From positions 1 through 6,956 of the forward strand of contig CALHBW010000306.1 in assembly GCA_937930625.1 (NCBI GenBank): a stretch of 6,956 nt of DNA, read 5' to 3'. Origin of the DNA: an uncultured Saprospiraceae bacterium. Its GTDB lineage: Bacteria > Bacteroidota > Bacteroidia > Chitinophagales > Saprospiraceae. The stretch's first letter is position 1, and every line of letters starts with the position of its first letter. This document shows positions 6,384-6,956 of the stretch, piece by piece. The notes beneath the pieces were generated by a model, which did no database searches, was not told the DNA's origin, and saw nothing but the letters and a program-made list of their open reading frames with translations. The position numbers and the translations under genes were made by a program.

Positions 6384-6541
6384 GGGTCGTGTATGAAATA
6401 ACTTCGTATTTTATAATACCTTTTTTCCTTTATACTTCTTCAATGAAATGGTTATTTATACCCGATAAACGCCCATTTCATTGAATCGTCTAAAGAAAAA
6501 AATCTAATTTTAAAATTACGAACTTATTTCATACACGACCC
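6384..6541. mobile_element. 158-bp MITE-like palindromic element with TTA target duplication
   Basis: The ends are inverted repeats: 6384-6408 and 6517-6541 match over 24 of 25 positions, both beginning GGGTCGTGTATGAAATAA when read inward. TTA flanks it on both sides (6381-6383 and 6542-6544), as expected for a 3-bp target duplication. A second inverted repeat sits at the centre (6439-6451 with 6472-6485, TTCAATGAAATGG). The segments in between also resemble each other's complement, so each half is an imperfect copy of the other and the whole would fold as one long hairpin. There is no room for a transposase. TNA duplications and GG-starting ends point to an IS5-like parent moving it in trans, which is an inference. 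It ends 11 bp before the MATE start codon. Confidence 0.75.
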
Positions 6542-6614
6542 TTAGATTGTTTTTTAGACGTTTAAAGTTAGCACAGAGATACGTATTTAGAGGAATTTAT
6601 TGGACGAAGTCATT

Positions 6615-6650
6615 AAATGAATAGATGAGTAGATGAATAAATGAGTAAAT
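6615..6650. repeat. GAATAGATGAGTAAAT-type low-complexity tract
   Basis: The tract is built of AAATGAATAGATGAGT, AGATGAATAA and ATGAGTAAAT units, on the + strand. Its first 16 bases (AAATGAATAGATGAGT) are identical to 856-871 in the hairpin more than 5 kb away, so one repeat family is scattered through the gaps of this genome. Unlike the copies in the first three gaps it has no inverted partner inside the window. Confidence 0.8.
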
Positions 6651-6698
6651 AAAGAGAACATTTAGTATATTGTTAATTAAATTTCTTTGTGTTTTTTG

Positions 6699-6736
6699 AA
6701 ATGTAAAATGTAAAATAATAAATGCAAAATGTAAAA
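6699..6736. repeat. AAATGTAAA-type low-complexity tract
   Basis: Units of about 8-9 bp repeat imperfectly: AAATGTAA, AATGTAAA, AATAATAA, ATGCAAA, ATGTAAAA. It lies 49 bp from the GAATGAGT-type tract and differs in unit sequence. No inverted partner and no coding frame are seen. It is probably slippage-grown AT-rich DNA. Confidence 0.6.
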
Positions 6737-6840
6737 GTGCTTGTAGTACGTGTACAAAACATTTTTATTGTTTTTATTTCTAATAAATTTAAAATCAATA
6801 AAATATAAGAAAATAAGGCTACCCGTTTAAGTTTGCCTAA

Positions 6841-6956
6841 AGCGAATACTCGTCAGACGAATCCTTTTATTCAGTGCGAATATTTTATGAGACAAATCAC
6901 GACATTTCACAAAAACCTTCGTCAGACGAGTACGCCCGGCAACTTGAGTTCGGCAA
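6841..6956. repeat. Paired TCGTCAGACGA palindromes at the window edge
   Basis: TCGTCAGACGA, itself a perfect palindrome around a central A, occurs at 6850-6860 and 6919-6929. The flanks make the two copies inverted relatives: TACTCGTCAGACGAA at the first and TTCGTCAGACGAGTA at the second, complementary apart from the centre. GCGAATA (6842-6848 and 6876-6882) and CGGCAA (6937-6942 and 6951-6956) also repeat. Composition is richer in G+C than the preceding 150 bp. It may be the border of a repeat element or of a gene that continues beyond the window. Confidence 0.55.

Larger units (their letters stand above)
6545..6956. other. Gene-free, repeat-rich AT region at the right edge
   Basis: I find no convincing gene in this stretch. 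It should contain the original promoter of the MATE gene, but no exact TAnnTTTG is present on the - strand; TAACTTTA (rc of 6561-6568 region) is only a near match. It holds the low-complexity tracts at 6615-6650 and 6699-6736, a long A/T stretch (about 6755-6815) and, from about 6818, a GC-richer segment with palindromic 11-mers. On the - strand a frame is open from the edge (6955) to a TAA at 6829-6827, 42 very basic codons. On the + strand a frame is open from 6841 to the edge. Neither looks like a known protein. Confidence 0.6.

Noticed and set aside
6827..6955. 3' end of a gene entering from the right edge on the - strand.
   Set aside because: The 42 open codons are unusually basic, span the palindromic repeats, and the opposite strand is open too. 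Nothing recognisable is encoded, so I list it only as a repeat region.

Overview
The window looks like chromosomal DNA of a member of the Bacteroidota. The support is: AT-rich intergenic DNA, start codons without Shine-Dalgarno sequences, a small secreted beta-barrel protein of the kind common in this phylum, a TAnnTTTG promoter element, and gene families (fused phosphoglucose/phosphomannose isomerase, COG3950-like ATPase) that are frequent there. I cannot place it to genus. The low-complexity intergenic tracts built from GAATGAGTAAATGAATAGATGAGT-like units are a striking genome-specific trait.

Layout. Positions 1-157 are a gene-free leader. Three genes then run on the + strand: an exported outer-membrane beta-barrel protein (158-835), a dual CDGSH iron-sulfur protein (944-1183) and a MarR-type regulator (1338-1766). 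The gaps between them hold inverted low-complexity repeats that could fold into long hairpins. A repeat-built hairpin (1769-1844) separates these from four genes on the - strand. In their transcription order these are a MATE efflux transporter (6372-5032), an AAA/ABC-type ATPase (4947-3673), an HNH nuclease (3676-2936) and a bifunctional phosphoglucose/phosphomannose isomerase (2842-1853). Positions 6373-6956 contain no convincing gene but are full of repeats.

The most interesting functional unit is the ATPase-HNH pair. The two genes overlap by 4 bp (ATGA), and the proteins carry the hallmarks of PtuA and PtuB of the Septu anti-phage system. The HNH protein also resembles the nuclease that accompanies some retrons, but there is no reverse transcriptase here. 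The pair sits between two housekeeping-type genes, and a candidate promoter lies directly before the ATPase. A hexamer tandem repeat occupies the place where the upstream promoter element should be.

The most interesting non-coding unit is a 158-bp element (6384-6541) just 11 bp ahead of the MATE start codon. It has 25-bp terminal inverted repeats with one mismatch, a TTA target duplication and near-palindromic symmetry over its whole length. This is the form of a MITE, probably derived from an IS5-like insertion sequence. It separates the transporter from whatever promoter it originally had.

The window's right edge (6841-6956) shows a different repeat type, two copies of TCGTCAGACGA in richer-GC sequence, and may be the margin of another repeat element.
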